Below, piece after piece: positions 32,748 to 41,827 of a stretch of DNA of 64,000 nucleotides. How positions within the stretch are numbered: position 1 is the first letter of the stretch; every line of letters starts with the position of its first letter. The translations under genes were made by a program, and so were the position numbers. Source of the stretch: Actinoplanes utahensis (lineage in GTDB: Bacteria > Actinomycetota > Actinomycetes > Mycobacteriales > Micromonosporaceae); contig NZ_BOMZ01000017.1 in assembly GCF_016862455.1 (NCBI RefSeq), positions 29,954 to 93,953 on the forward strand. Direction: 5' to 3'. Below the pieces are notes generated by a model. It saw only the letters and a list, made by a program, of their open reading frames with translations. It was not told the origin of the DNA and did not search any database.

Positions 32748-33119
32748 TCATCCCAGCTCAGCCAGCTCCCGCTCGGTCAGCAGACGGGAGCGGATCAGAA
32801 AACGTACGCCCTCCGGCGCTTCCAGCGAGAAACCGGAACCGCGGCCGGGGACCACGTCCACCGTCAGGTGCGTGTGCTTCCAGAGTGCGAACTGCGCGGC
32901 CGACATCCAGAACCTGATCGGCTCCGGCACCCCCTCGATCGCCAGAGACTCCAGCAGGACGTCGGATCCGCCGGTACGGAACTCGCCTTCCAGGTAGCAC
33001 ATCGGCGCGCTGCCGTCGCAGCAGCCGCCGGACTGGTGGAACATCAGCGGGCCGTGCGCCTCCCGCAGCCGCCGCATCAGATCGGCGGCCGCGGGAGTCA
33101 CGTCTACGCGGCTAGCCAT
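32748..33119 (-). CDS. DUF779 protein
   Basis: 123-residue DUF779 protein. The conserved core MFHQSGGCCDGSAPMCYLEG (about residues 25-44), with its Cys-Cys and third cysteine, may bind a metal. DUF779 genes are regularly paired with aldehyde dehydrogenases of the ExaC/acetaldehyde type, as here, but the biochemical role is not established. GTG 33131 is an alternative start; neither has a clear ribosome site. It is 66 bases downstream of the dehydrogenase gene, same strand. Confidence 0.85.
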   Translation of the reverse strand: MASRVDVTPAAADLMRRLREAHGPLMFHQSGGCCDGSAPMCYLEGEFRTGGSDVLLESLAIEGVPEPIRFWMSAAQFALWKHTHLTVDVVPGRGSGFSLEAPEGVRFLIRSRLLTERELAELG

Positions 33120-33185
33120 GGCCGACTGCACCGCAGCGAAGCAAGGGCCGGGAGGACATGGCGAAGGTCGGCACAGTGGCCATCT

Positions 33186-34709
33186 CTAGAAGAAGCCGAG
33201 GGCTTTGGGGGAGTAACTGACCAGCAGGTTCTTCGTCTGCTGGTAGTGGTCGAGCATCATCCGGTGGTTCTCCCGGCCGATGCCGGACTGCTTGTAACCG
33301 CCGAACGCCGCGTGCGCCGGGTACAGGTGGTAGCAGTTGGTCCACACCCGGCCCGCCTTGATCGCCCGCCCGGCCCGGTACGCCTGGTTGCCGTCCCGCG
33401 TCCACACGCCGGCGCCGAGGCCGTACAGCGTGTCGTTGGCGATCCTGATGGCGTCGTCGAAGTCGCTGAACGGCGTGACCGACACCACCGGCCCGAAGAT
33501 CTCCTCCTGGAAGATCCGCATGGTGTTGCGGCCCTCGAAGATCGTCGGCTGGATGTAGTACCCGCCGGCCAGGTCGCCGGGCATCTCCGCCTTCGCGCCG
33601 CCGACCAGGGCGCGGGCGCCCTCCTGCCGGCCGATGTCGAGGTACGACAGGATCTTCTCCAGCTGGTCGTTGGACGCCTGCGCGCCGACCTGCGTGTCGG
33701 TGTCGAGGGGATTGCCCTGCTTGAGGTTCTCCACCCGCTTCACCCCGGCCGCCAGGAAGTCGGAGTAGTGGCTCTGCTGGATCAGCGCCCGGGACGGGCA
33801 GGTGCACACCTCGCCCTGGTTGAGGGCGAACATCGCGAAGCCTTCCAGGGCCTTGTCGTAGAACTCGTCGTCGGCCCGGCTGACGTCGTCGAAGAAGATG
33901 TTCGGGCTCTTGCCGCCCAGCTCCAGGGTGACCGGGATCAGGTTCTCCGAGGCGTACTGCATGATCAGGCGGCCGGTGGTGGTCTCGCCGGTGAACGCCA
34001 CCTTGGCCACCCGGCTCGAACTGGCCAGGGGCTTGCCCACCTCGACGCCGAAGCCGTTGACGATGTTCACCACGCCGGCCGGGATCAGGTCGCCGATCAG
34101 CGAGAACAGGTAGTGGATCGAGGCCGGGGTCTGCTCGGCCGGCTTCAGCACCACCGCGTTGCCGGCGGCCAGGGCCGGGGCCAGCTTCCAGACCGCCATC
34201 AGGATCGGGAAGTTCCACGGGATGATCTGGGCGACCACACCGAGCGGCTCGTGGAAGTGGTAGGCGACGGTGTCCTCGTCGAGCTCGCCCGCGGTGCCCT
34301 CCTGAGCGCGGATCGCCCCGGCGAAGTAACGGAAGTGGTCGATCGCCAGCGGCAGGTCGGCGGCCAGCGTCTCCCGAACCGGCTTGCCGTTCTCCCAGGC
34401 CTCGGCGACGGCCAGCTTCTCCAGGTTCTGCTCCATCCGGTCGGCGATCCGGTTGAGGACGTTCGCGCGCTCGGTGGGCGAGGTGCGGCCCCAGGCGGGC
34501 GCGGCGGCGTGCGCGGCGTCCAGCGCCCGTTCCACGTCGTCGGCGGTGCCGCGGGCGACCTCGGTGAAGACCTGGCCCGTCACGGGGGAGGGGTTCTCGA
34601 AATACCGACCCTTGGCCGGCGGGACGTACTCACCGCCGATGTAGTGGTCGTAGCGGGACTGGTAGCTGACGATGGAGCCATCGGAACCGGGCGGGGAATA
34701 GACGGTCAC
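33186..34709 (-). CDS. NAD-dependent aldehyde dehydrogenase (ExaC-like)
   Basis: 507-residue class I aldehyde dehydrogenase oxidising acetaldehyde or similar aldehydes to acids. The catalytic cysteine lies in [14 protein letters not shown] (about residue 301) and the general-base Glu in LELGGKSPN (about 265). The NAD-site [20 protein letters not shown] appears near 160. Length and the N-terminal [20 protein letters not shown] fit the acetaldehyde dehydrogenase II group. It is flanked by a GAF regulator upstream (32 bases) and DUF779 downstream, forming an aldehyde/alcohol oxidation block. Confidence 0.93.
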   Translation of the reverse strand: MTVYSPPGSDGSIVSYQSRYDHYIGGEYVPPAKGRYFENPSPVTGQVFTEVARGTADDVERALDAAHAAAPAWGRTSPTERANVLNRIADRMEQNLEKLAVAEAWENGKPVRETLAADLPLAIDHFRYFAGAIRAQEGTAGELDEDTVAYHFHEPLGVVAQIIPWNFPILMAVWKLAPALAAGNAVVLKPAEQTPASIHYLFSLIGDLIPAGVVNIVNGFGVEVGKPLASSSRVAKVAFTGETTTGRLIMQYASENLIPVTLELGGKSPNIFFDDVSRADDEFYDKALEGFAMFALNQGEVCTCPSRALIQQSHYSDFLAAGVKRVENLKQGNPLDTDTQVGAQASNDQLEKILSYLDIGRQEGARALVGGAKAEMPGDLAGGYYIQPTIFEGRNTMRIFQEEIFGPVVSVTPFSDFDDAIRIANDTLYGLGAGVWTRDGNQAYRAGRAIKAGRVWTNCYHLYPAHAAFGGYKQSGIGRENHRMMLDHYQQTKNLLVSYSPKALGFF

Positions 34710-34741
34710 GGTCTCGCCTCCTCATTCGGGGCGGACCCTAG

Positions 34742-35995
34742 TCACGGCCACGTTGCACGGACGTTGCACGCGTATTCCCGGGTCAGCGCGGCGACCCGGC
34801 GGGCGGCCAGCGGATCGGCGGGCGTCAGGGCGGCGTACGCCTCCCAGAGGTCCAGATCGTCGCTTCCCCACGAGCTGTTCAGCCAGGTCCGCAGCAGCCG
34901 CCGGTCGCCGCTCTCCAGCAGCGCCGCCCGCAGCCGGTCGTCCAGCAGCCGCCGCAGCCGGACGATGCCCGGCGCGTCCGAGGCGGGCAGCAGCGGCCCG
35001 GGATAGGCGGCCAGCGCGTCGGCGGTCCGGCCCGCCTCCAGCAGCCGGGTCACCGCGCCGAAGTCGGTCTCGACGCCGGCGCGCAGCCGGTAGGGCCGCG
35101 AGTCGAGCAGCTCCGCGCCGAGGATGCGCCGCAGGCGGGACAGCTCGGCCCGGATCGTGACCGGGTTGATGTCGTCGCCGTACAGATCGATGCCGAGCTG
35201 ATCCCCGGTCCGGCCCTCCGGATGCACGGTGAGCAGCACCAGCAGCTCGGAATGCCGCCGTTTGACGCGGATCCGCCGGCTTCCCAGCGCCAGCACCGCC
35301 TCGTCCCGGCCGAGTGCCGCGACTCGCGGTTGCTGCCGCACCGGCTCACTTCCGCGGAGGTACGCCTCAGCGGCCAGCGCCGTGGCCCGGACCAGGGCCA
35401 GACTGTGCGGATTGGCCAGATGGTCCCCACCGGTCACGTCGATCGCCCCCAGCAGCCGGCCGGTGCCCGGATCGTGCACCGGCGCCGCCGCGCACGTCCA
35501 CCGCTGCACCGGATGGCTGAAATGCTCGGTCGCGAAGATCTGCAACGCGTGATCGACGGCCAGGGCGGTGCCGGGCGCGTTCGTTCCGGCGTGAGCCTCG
35601 TCCCAGCGGGCGCCCGGCACGAAATTCATCGACGCGGCGCCGCGCAGGGTGGCCGGATGGCCCTCCACCCACAGCAGGCGGCCGTGCGCGTCGCAGACGG
35701 CCAGGATGTGCTCGCCGTCCTCGGCCAGGCCGCCGAGCAGGTCCCGGAGGATCGGCATGACCCGGGCCAGCGGGTGCGCCGACCGGTACGCCTCCAGGTC
35801 GTCGTCGGCCAGGTCGATCGGGGCGGTGCTGTCGGCCCGCACGAACGCCGCCGACCGCGCCCAGGAGTCGGCGACCACGGCACGCATCCGGCCTCGCTGC
35901 CGGTCACCGGCCAGGAACCGTTCATGGGCGCGGCCGATCTGGCGGATCCGCTCAGCGGGATCGTCTCCGGGGGTCAGGGCAAGCCACGGGTTCAC
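34742..35995 (-). CDS. GAF-domain transcriptional regulator of the dehydrogenase
   Basis: 417-residue regulator. A GAF-type sensor (about residues 60-225) contains DSWARSAAFVR, PGARWDEAHAGTNAPGTAL and FSHPVQRWTCAAAPV, the pattern seen in AcoR-like activators of acetoin and aldehyde genes. No AAA+ sigma-54 domain follows. Instead the C-terminal half has a winged-helix-like region (GSRRIRVKRRHSELLVLLTV, then ELSRLRRILGAELLD). GTG 35995 with GGAGGTG six bases upstream is preferred over ATG 36016 or 36043. It probably controls the aldehyde dehydrogenase gene 32 bases downstream. Confidence 0.82.
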   Translation of the reverse strand: MNPWLALTPGDDPAERIRQIGRAHERFLAGDRQRGRMRAVVADSWARSAAFVRADSTAPIDLADDDLEAYRSAHPLARVMPILRDLLGGLAEDGEHILAVCDAHGRLLWVEGHPATLRGAASMNFVPGARWDEAHAGTNAPGTALAVDHALQIFATEHFSHPVQRWTCAAAPVHDPGTGRLLGAIDVTGGDHLANPHSLALVRATALAAEAYLRGSEPVRQQPRVAALGRDEAVLALGSRRIRVKRRHSELLVLLTVHPEGRTGDQLGIDLYGDDINPVTIRAELSRLRRILGAELLDSRPYRLRAGVETDFGAVTRLLEAGRTADALAAYPGPLLPASDAPGIVRLRRLLDDRLRAALLESGDRRLLRTWLNSSWGSDDLDLWEAYAALTPADPLAARRVAALTREYACNVRATWP

Positions 35996-36051
35996 GGGCG
36001 GCACCTCCTGCCCCATCGTGACCGCCGTCACGTCAAGAGACAACAGTAACT

Positions 36052-36057
36052 AGGCTG
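36052..36057 (+). promoter_or_regulatory. -10 box TAGGCT before nfi
   Basis: TAGGCT ends 6 bases before GTG 36064, consistent with a leaderless message. Confidence 0.45.
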
Positions 36058-36063
36058 CGGGCC

Positions 36064-36720
36064 GTGCAGCCCTGGCCCCGTACCGAAGAAGAAGCCCTCG
36101 CCGTGCAGGACACCCTGCGTGCCCGCCTGGTCCTCGACGACGATTCCCCGGCGGCTCCGGAGACGGTGGCCGGACTCGACGTCGCCTACTCCCTCGATGA
36201 TCAGCGGCTCGCCGCCGCGGTCGTGGTGCTGCGGACCGCGGACCTCTCGGTCGTGGACACCGCGGTGGTACGAGGCCGCCCGGCCTTCCCGTACGTCCCC
36301 GGGCTCTTCGCCTTCCGTGAGATCCCCGCCCTGATGGAGGCGCTCGGCAGCCTGAGCGTGCGGCCGGACGTGCTGATCTGCGACGGGCACGGGCTGGCCC
36401 ACCCGCGCCGGTTCGGTCTCGCCGCGCACCTGGGCGTGCTCACCGGCCTTCCGGCGTTCGGCGTCGGGAAGACCCGCCTGGTGGGAGACTGGGAGCCGGT
36501 GGGCGAGCCGCGGGGCGCCCGGTCGCCGCTGGTCGACGCGGGCGAGACGGTCGGCGCCGTGCTGCGGACCCGGACCGGGGTGAAACCGGTCTTCGTCTCC
36601 GTCGGACACCGGATCAGCCTGGACCGGGCCTGTGCGCTGACATTGGACCTGACCCCGCGATATCGCCTGCCGGAGACCACGAGGGCCGCTGACCGTGCCT
36701 GCAGGGATCTTCTGAGTTGA
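36064..36720 (+). CDS. nfi: endonuclease V
   Basis: 218-residue endonuclease V, which nicks DNA one base 3' of deoxyinosine. Family signs are VAGLDVAYS (metal Asp, about residue 39), the wedge-loop region RGRPAFPYVPGLFAFREIPA (about 75-94), LICDGHGLAHPRRFGLAAHL (second metal Asp) and GVGKTRLVG. Length matches bacterial Nfi. It starts with GTG after a -10 box at leaderless spacing and lies divergent from the GAF regulator. Confidence 0.9.
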   Translation: MQPWPRTEEEALAVQDTLRARLVLDDDSPAAPETVAGLDVAYSLDDQRLAAAVVVLRTADLSVVDTAVVRGRPAFPYVPGLFAFREIPALMEALGSLSVRPDVLICDGHGLAHPRRFGLAAHLGVLTGLPAFGVGKTRLVGDWEPVGEPRGARSPLVDAGETVGAVLRTRTGVKPVFVSVGHRISLDRACALTLDLTPRYRLPETTRAADRACRDLLS

Positions 36721-36807
36721 CCCTCCGGCCGCGCGGTTGAAACCTGGGGAGACAGGACGCTCCGATACCCTCAGGCTCAAAGGGGACTTTTGCGCAAGGG
36801 GTGAGCA

Positions 36808-38187
36808 GTGTCTGATCTGTCGCAGATCATCAAGGCGTACGACGTGCGGGGGATCGTCCCGGACCAGTTCAACGAGACCGTGGCCCGGGCGATCGGCACG
36901 GCGTTCGTCGAGATGTTGCGCGAGTCCGGTGACGAGCCGGATCAGATCGTGATCGGGCACGACATGCGCGAGTCCGGTCCCGGTCTGGCCGCCGCCTTCG
37001 CCCGCGGCGTCAACGCGGCCGGCGCCGCCGTGATCAACATCGGGCTGGCCTCGACCGACCAGCTCTACTACGCCTCCGGCGCGCTCAGCCTGCCCGGCGC
37101 GATGTTCACCGCCAGCCACAACCCCGCGGAGTACAACGGGATCAAACTGTGCCGGGCCGGCGCCCGCCCGGTCGGTCAGGACAGCGGCCTCGTCATCGTC
37201 CGCCAGCGCGCCCAGCAGCTGCTCGCCGACCTGAACGCGGAGGCCGACGGCGTGTCCCGGGTGGAGCAGCGGGACCTGCTCGCCGATTACGCCGCCCACC
37301 TGCGCTCGCTCGTCGACCTCTCCGGCATCCGGCCGCTCAAGGTCATCGTCGACGCCGGCAACGGCATGGGCGGTTACACCGTCCCCGCGGTCCTCGGCGA
37401 CCAGGTGCTCCCGGCCCTGCCGCTGTCCATCGTGCCGCTCTTCTTCGAACTGGACGGCTCGTTCCCCAACCACGAGGCCAACCCGCTGGACCCGCGCAAC
37501 CTCGTCGACCTGCAGAAGGCGGTCCGCGAGCAGGGCGCCGACATCGGCCTCGCCTTCGACGGCGACGCCGACCGCTGCTTCGTCATCGACGAGAACGGCG
37601 ACCCCGTCTCGCCGTCCGCGATCACCGCGCTGGTCGCCGCCCGTGAGCTGGCCAAGTTCCCGGGCAGCACGATCATCCACAACCTGATCACCTCGGCCGC
37701 GGTCCCCGAGATCATCGCGGAGAACGGTGGGAAGCCGGTGCGCAGCCGGGTCGGCCACTCCTTCATCAAGGCGGAGATGGCGGCGACCAACGCGGTCTTC
37801 GGCGGCGAGCACTCGGCGCACTACTACTTCCGCGACTTCTGGTTCGCCGACACCGGCATGCTCGCGGCCATGCACGTGCTCGCCGCGCTCGGCGGCCAGC
37901 CGCAGCCGCTGTCGGAGTACGCCGCCGAATACGAGCGGTACGCCGCCTCCGGTGAGATCAACTCCACGGTGGCCGACTCCGCCGCCAAGATCGCCGAGGT
38001 GCGGGCGGCCTTCCCGGACGCCGCCGTGGACCAGCTGGACGGTATGACCGTGCAGGTCGGAGACGGTTCCTGGTTCAACCTGCGGGCGTCCAACACGGAG
38101 CCGCTCCTGCGTCTCAACGTGGAAGCGCCCGACGCGGATCGGATGGCAAAGCTACGTGACGAGGTCCTCGCCATCGTTCGTGGATAG
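36808..38187 (+). CDS. manB: phosphomannomutase
   Basis: 459-residue alpha-D-phosphohexomutase converting mannose-6-phosphate to mannose-1-phosphate. The phosphoserine loop reads TASHNPAEYNGIKLC (about residues 101-115). The Mg2+ loop is FDGDADRCF (about 249-257), the sugar-recognition loop FGGEHSAHYYF, and the phosphate-binding RASNTEPLLRLN lies near the C-terminus. GTG 36808 is preceded by AAGGGG about 9 bases upstream; a TACCCT box (36764-36769) may be its promoter. It starts a manB-Trm112-SIS set and feeds manC at 22 kb. Confidence 0.93.
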   Translation: MSDLSQIIKAYDVRGIVPDQFNETVARAIGTAFVEMLRESGDEPDQIVIGHDMRESGPGLAAAFARGVNAAGAAVINIGLASTDQLYYASGALSLPGAMFTASHNPAEYNGIKLCRAGARPVGQDSGLVIVRQRAQQLLADLNAEADGVSRVEQRDLLADYAAHLRSLVDLSGIRPLKVIVDAGNGMGGYTVPAVLGDQVLPALPLSIVPLFFELDGSFPNHEANPLDPRNLVDLQKAVREQGADIGLAFDGDADRCFVIDENGDPVSPSAITALVAARELAKFPGSTIIHNLITSAAVPEIIAENGGKPVRSRVGHSFIKAEMAATNAVFGGEHSAHYYFRDFWFADTGMLAAMHVLAALGGQPQPLSEYAAEYERYAASGEINSTVADSAAKIAEVRAAFPDAAVDQLDGMTVQVGDGSWFNLRASNTEPLLRLNVEAPDADRMAKLRDEVLAIVRG

Positions 38188-38231
38188 GATCGCCACGACC
38201 GGAGTTTCACGTGGCGATGAGGAGTAACTCG

Positions 38232-38690
38232 GTGGCGCTCGATCAGCAGTTGCTGGAGATTCTGGCCTGCCCGGACACCCATCACGCGCCCCTCGAGCAC
38301 GATGCCGGCGCTCAGACGCTGACGTGCACCGAGTGCGGCCGGATCTTCGAGATCCGGGACGACATCCCGATCCTGCTGCTGGACGAGGCCCGCTCACCCG
38401 GCGCCTCGTCCGCGGCGCCGGGTGAAGCCGCTTCCACCGCTGCTTCCGGTGCTGCTTCCACCGCCGCTTCCGGCACCGCGGGTGCTTCTGCTCCTGCCGC
38501 TTCCGGCGCCGGGGACGCTCCCGCCACGGTTCCCGCCGCTGCCGCTGCTTCCGGTGCCGGGGATGCTGCTGCCACGGTTCCGGCCGCTGCCGCTGCCGCT
38601 GCTTCCGGTGCGGGGGAAGCGCCTGCCGCGGTTCCCGCCGCCGCCTCCGGCGCCGGGGATGACGACGCCGCTGAGGAGGGGAAGAACTGA
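38232..38690 (+). CDS. Trm112-like protein with long Ala-rich tail
   Basis: 152-residue protein. Residues 1-57 are a Trm112/YcaR-type zinc-ribbon domain (LLEILACPDTHHAPLEHD, then TLTCTECGRIFEIRDDIPIL), a fold that partners methyltransferases in other organisms. The remaining 95 residues are unusual low-complexity sequence with repeats such as ASGAGDAPATVPAAAA and an acidic end DDDAAEEGKN. Usual bacterial members are 55-70 residues. GTG 38232 is chosen because GAGGAGT lies upstream; GTG 38211 is less likely. Its stop overlaps the SIS start. Confidence 0.8.
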   Translation: MALDQQLLEILACPDTHHAPLEHDAGAQTLTCTECGRIFEIRDDIPILLLDEARSPGASSAAPGEAASTAASGAASTAASGTAGASAPAASGAGDAPATVPAAAAASGAGDAAATVPAAAAAAASGAGEAPAAVPAAASGAGDDDAAEEGKN

Positions 38691-39916
38691 TGGTCAGCCC
38701 ACTGAGCGGATCCTCCGGGGTCAACGGTCATCGCGTCGCCGACGAGTCGCTGCTCAACGACGAGAAGTCGATGCTCGGCAACGACCCCGGCGGCATGCTG
38801 CGCGCCACCGCCTCGGCCGGTGCGCAGGTGCGCGAGGCCGCGGCCCTGGCCTCCGAGGTCGACCTGAGCATGCTCGCCGACGAGGGCCGCCCGCGCGCCG
38901 TCGTGGTCGCCGGCATCGGCACGGCCGGTCTCACCGGCAGCATCCTGGCCACCGTCGCCGGCCCGCGCTGCCCGGTGCCGATCATCGGCCACCGCAGCGC
39001 CGGCGTGCCCGGCTGGGTCGGCGCGGCCGACGTGGTGATCGCGGTCTCCGCCTCCGGCCGCAGCCCCGAGGCGCTGGCCGCCGCCGAGGCCGCCGCCCGC
39101 CGCGGCGCCCGCCTGGTCGCCATCGGCAATCCCGGCTCCGACCTGGAGGCCCTCGCCGAACGGGCCCGCGCCCCGTTCATCGGCGTGCCGCGCCGGGCCC
39201 CGGCCCGCGCCACCCTGTGGGGCCTGACCATCCCGGTGCTGTTCGCCGGCCGTGCGCTGGGCATCGCCAAGCTGGCCGAGGCGGACATCGCCGAGACCGC
39301 GACCCGGCTGGACGCCGACGCCGAGCGCTGCCGTCCCGGCGCCGACTCGTTCGTCAACCCGGCCAAGGAGCTCGCTCTCGGACTGGCCGGCTCGGTGCCG
39401 ATCGTCTGGGGTTCCTCGCCGCTGGCCACGGTCGCGGCCCGGCGGTTCGCCGACACCCTGGCCGCCAACGCCCGTTACCCGGTGATGGCCGGTGCGCTCG
39501 GCGAGGCCGGCCGGGGCCGGGTGGGCCTGCTCGACGGCGTCTTCGGCGGCCTGGCCGAGGGGTCCCGGGACATCTTCGCCGACCCGGACGAGGACACCGA
39601 CGAGAGCGTGACCCGGCTGCGCCTGGTGGTCTTCCGCGACGGCGGCCTGAACCCGGAGGACGACGCCGACGAGCCGGTCGCCGTCGAGGAGCGGCGCGCC
39701 GACGCCATCCAGACCATCGCCGACCGCCGCGGTGTCCGCTGCGACGTGCTCACCGCCGAGGGCGGCTCCACGCTGGAACGGCTCGCCTCCCTGGTCGCGG
39801 TGCCCGACTACGCCTCGCTGTACCTGGCGCTGGCCCACGGCCTCGACCCGATGGCGGTGCCCGCCATCAGCGAGATGAAGGAACTGTCCAACCCGATCGC
39901 CGACGACCTGCGGTGA
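38690..39916 (+). CDS. SIS-domain protein (PGI/PMI-like)
   Basis: 408-residue sugar-isomerase (SIS) fold protein related to the bifunctional glucose/mannose-6-phosphate isomerase group. Two SIS lobes are visible: VVVAGIGTAGLTGSILATVA and VVIAVSASGRSPEALAAAEA in the first (about 65-140), and GSVPIVWGSSPLATVAARRF in the second. The C-terminal helix DPMAVPAISEMKELSNPIAD resembles the PGI-type end. ATG 38690 overlaps the Trm112 stop. Conserved between manB and manA in actinobacteria (Rv3256c in M. tuberculosis), its precise substrate is not settled. Confidence 0.85.
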   Translation: MVSPLSGSSGVNGHRVADESLLNDEKSMLGNDPGGMLRATASAGAQVREAAALASEVDLSMLADEGRPRAVVVAGIGTAGLTGSILATVAGPRCPVPIIGHRSAGVPGWVGAADVVIAVSASGRSPEALAAAEAAARRGARLVAIGNPGSDLEALAERARAPFIGVPRRAPARATLWGLTIPVLFAGRALGIAKLAEADIAETATRLDADAERCRPGADSFVNPAKELALGLAGSVPIVWGSSPLATVAARRFADTLAANARYPVMAGALGEAGRGRVGLLDGVFGGLAEGSRDIFADPDEDTDESVTRLRLVVFRDGGLNPEDDADEPVAVEERRADAIQTIADRRGVRCDVLTAEGGSTLERLASLVAVPDYASLYLALAHGLDPMAVPAISEMKELSNPIADDLR

Positions 39917-40022
39917 GTGCTCGCCGTCCGGGTCTGAAGGGCTGTCCAACCGGTTAGGTGGCGGCCTGCGGTGAGTGCTCGCCGTCCGGGTCCGAAGGGC
40001 TGTCCATCCCGTTGGTCGGCGG
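39907..40022 (+). repeat. 58-base tandem duplication over the SIS stop codon
   Basis: The 58 bases 39907-39964 recur at 39965-40022 with only a few differences, each starting CCTGCGGTGAGTGCTCGCCG. The first copy includes the last two sense bases groups and TGA of the SIS gene, so the repeat duplicated the gene end. A GTCCGAAGGGC/GCCCTTCGGAC inverted pair (39990-40000, 40026-40036) overlaps copy two and could act as terminator. Confidence 0.85.
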
Positions 40023-40114
40023 CCTGCCCTTCGGACCTCGGCGGAAAGCGGTAAGTGCAGGTCACGCCGCGGAGCGTTAACCGCCGTGACCCGCAAAAGT
40101 GTGCGGCAGACTGC

Positions 40115-40120
40115 TAATTT
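40115..40120 (+). promoter_or_regulatory. manA: -10 box TAATTT before manA
   Basis: TAATTT ends 7 bases before ATG 40128 with no ribosome site between, so manA is probably leaderless and separate from the manB operon. Confidence 0.55.
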
Positions 40121-40127
40121 GCCGGGT

Positions 40128-41315
40128 ATGACCGTGTATCCGTTGACCGGAGCCATCCGGCCGTATGCCTGGGGATCCCGGACCGCGATCGCCGAGCTGC
40201 AGGGCCGTCCCGCCCCCACCGAGGACCCCGAGGCGGAGCTGTGGCTCGGCGCGCATCCCGGCGATCCCTCCACCGTTCCGGGCACGGACGGGCCGGTCGA
40301 CCTGATCGCATTGATCGGCGGCGACCCGGCCGGGCAACTCGGCGACGACGTCGTGGCGACGTTCGGCGCGCGCCTGCCGTACCTGATGAAGGTCCTGGCG
40401 GCCGCCGCCCCGCTGTCGTTGCAGGCCCATCCGGACGCGGCGTACGCGAAAGCCGCGTACGCCCGGCAGGAGGCCGATCCGGCCGCCCCGAAGAACTACA
40501 CCGACGCCAACCACAAGCCCGAGATGCTGGTGGCGCTCACGCCGTTCGAGGCGCTGTGCGGCTTCCGCAACCCGGCGATCGCCGCCGCGGCCATCGCCGG
40601 GTTCCAGGTGCCCCGGCTGGAGCCGGTGGTGACCGCCCTGACCGGCGGTGACCTCGCCGAAGCGGTCCGGCTGCTGCTCACCTGGCCGGCCGGCGACCGG
40701 GGCCCGCTGATCGACGAGGTGGTGGCCGCGGCCCGCGCCGTGCCCGGCGACCACGAGCATGCCGACTCGGCCACGCTGGTCCTCGACCTGGCCCGCCACT
40801 ACCCGGGCGATCCGGGGGTGCTCGTCGCGCTGCTGCTCAACCGAGTGCGCCTGGCCCCCGGCGAGGCGATCTGGATGCCGGCCGGCAACCTGCACGCCTA
40901 CCTCAGCGGCCTCGGCGTCGAACTGATGGCGGCCAGCGACAACGTGCTGCGCGGCGGCCTCACCCCGAAACGCGTCGACGTGGACGAGCTGATGCGGGTG
41001 CTGCGCTTCGAGGTCCTCGATGACCCGCTGCTGCCCGCCACCCCGATCGAGCCCGGCGTCGACACCTGGACCGTCCCGGTGCCCGACTTCGTCCTCTACC
41101 GGATCGACCTGAACGGCACCCGCCCGCCCATCGAGGTCCCGGCCCACGGCCCCCGCATCGTCCTGTGCGTCGAAGGAACCGTCTTCACCGGCCAGAGCGA
41201 GGACGGCACCCCGGTCGAACTCACCGCCGGAACCGCCGCCTACATCCCCGCCGCCGCCGGCGCCATCAAGGTCGCTGGAACCGGCCGTCTCTTCGTCGCC
41301 GCCGTCCCCACCTGA
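40128..41315 (+). CDS. manA: mannose-6-phosphate isomerase, class I
   Basis: 395-residue type I phosphomannose isomerase interconverting fructose-6-phosphate and mannose-6-phosphate. The start YPLTGAIRPYAWGSRTAIAE and ELWLGAHPGDPS are typical. The zinc site uses QAHPD (about residues 101-105) and DANHKPEMLVALTPFEALCG (about 126-145). IWMPAGNLHAYLSGLGVELM provides the later ligands. With manB and manC this completes the path to GDP-mannose within the window. Confidence 0.93.
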   Translation: MTVYPLTGAIRPYAWGSRTAIAELQGRPAPTEDPEAELWLGAHPGDPSTVPGTDGPVDLIALIGGDPAGQLGDDVVATFGARLPYLMKVLAAAAPLSLQAHPDAAYAKAAYARQEADPAAPKNYTDANHKPEMLVALTPFEALCGFRNPAIAAAAIAGFQVPRLEPVVTALTGGDLAEAVRLLLTWPAGDRGPLIDEVVAAARAVPGDHEHADSATLVLDLARHYPGDPGVLVALLLNRVRLAPGEAIWMPAGNLHAYLSGLGVELMAASDNVLRGGLTPKRVDVDELMRVLRFEVLDDPLLPATPIEPGVDTWTVPVPDFVLYRIDLNGTRPPIEVPAHGPRIVLCVEGTVFTGQSEDGTPVELTAGTAAYIPAAAGAIKVAGTGRLFVAAVPT

Positions 41316-41521
41316 CGCCCACCTGCCCATCATCCGACGCCCACCAGCTCGCCGCCGCCGTCCCGGGCCGGCCGCCCTTTTCGCTGCGGCCGTCCCGGGC
41401 CGACCGCCCGCCTCTGCGCCGCCATCGTCCCGGCCGGCGGTTGGCATAACGCTTTCGATCAAGGCATGAGCTGCGGTGATGCCCGATTTCGAGTCAGCTG
41501 TGGCGGCCAGCCGGGAACGTC

Positions 41522-41574
41522 GGCTGGCTCTCAGGGCTGTCTCGAGCGGCGGGAGGCGGCAGTGAGAGCCAGCC
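41522..41574. repeat. 12-bp inverted repeat
   Basis: GGCTGGCTCTCA (41522-41533) and its exact complement TGAGAGCCAGCC (41563-41574) are separated by 29 bases. GCCAGCC at 41506-41512 can also pair with the left arm, so alternative folds are possible. Confidence 0.6.
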
Positions 41575-41695
41575 GGGCAAGAGCCGCCGCGGCACGGACG
41601 GTCCAGCGCCGATCTCTCCTCGTCGTCCCGGGTCGGTAGGCACTGGGGCGGTGGCTCCCCGTAAGCGAGCCACGACCGAAATTTCTGCAAATAAC

Positions 41696-41827
41696 TTGAC
41701 ATGACGGTTGCGGAGTGTGAATCTAAGAGCACGCAGCGTCATTGGTGATCGGGGGGTCCCACGGACGCGCGCGGTACCAAACCGGGGGGATGAACGGGGC
41801 GGCGGGCTTAGGCCTGTCGCCCCGTTC
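41696..41827 (+). ncRNA. candidate small RNA or short leader transcript
   Basis: TTGACA (41696-41701) in an AT-rich patch is followed after 17 bases by GAATCT (41719-41724), a weak -10. About 70 bases later GAACGGGGCG (41792-41801) and CGCCCCGTTC (41818-41827) form a perfect stem with an extra inner pair. The predicted transcript is about 100 bases. A short frame beginning ATG 41790 after GGGGGG overlaps the hairpin, so a tiny peptide is also possible. Confidence 0.4.
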
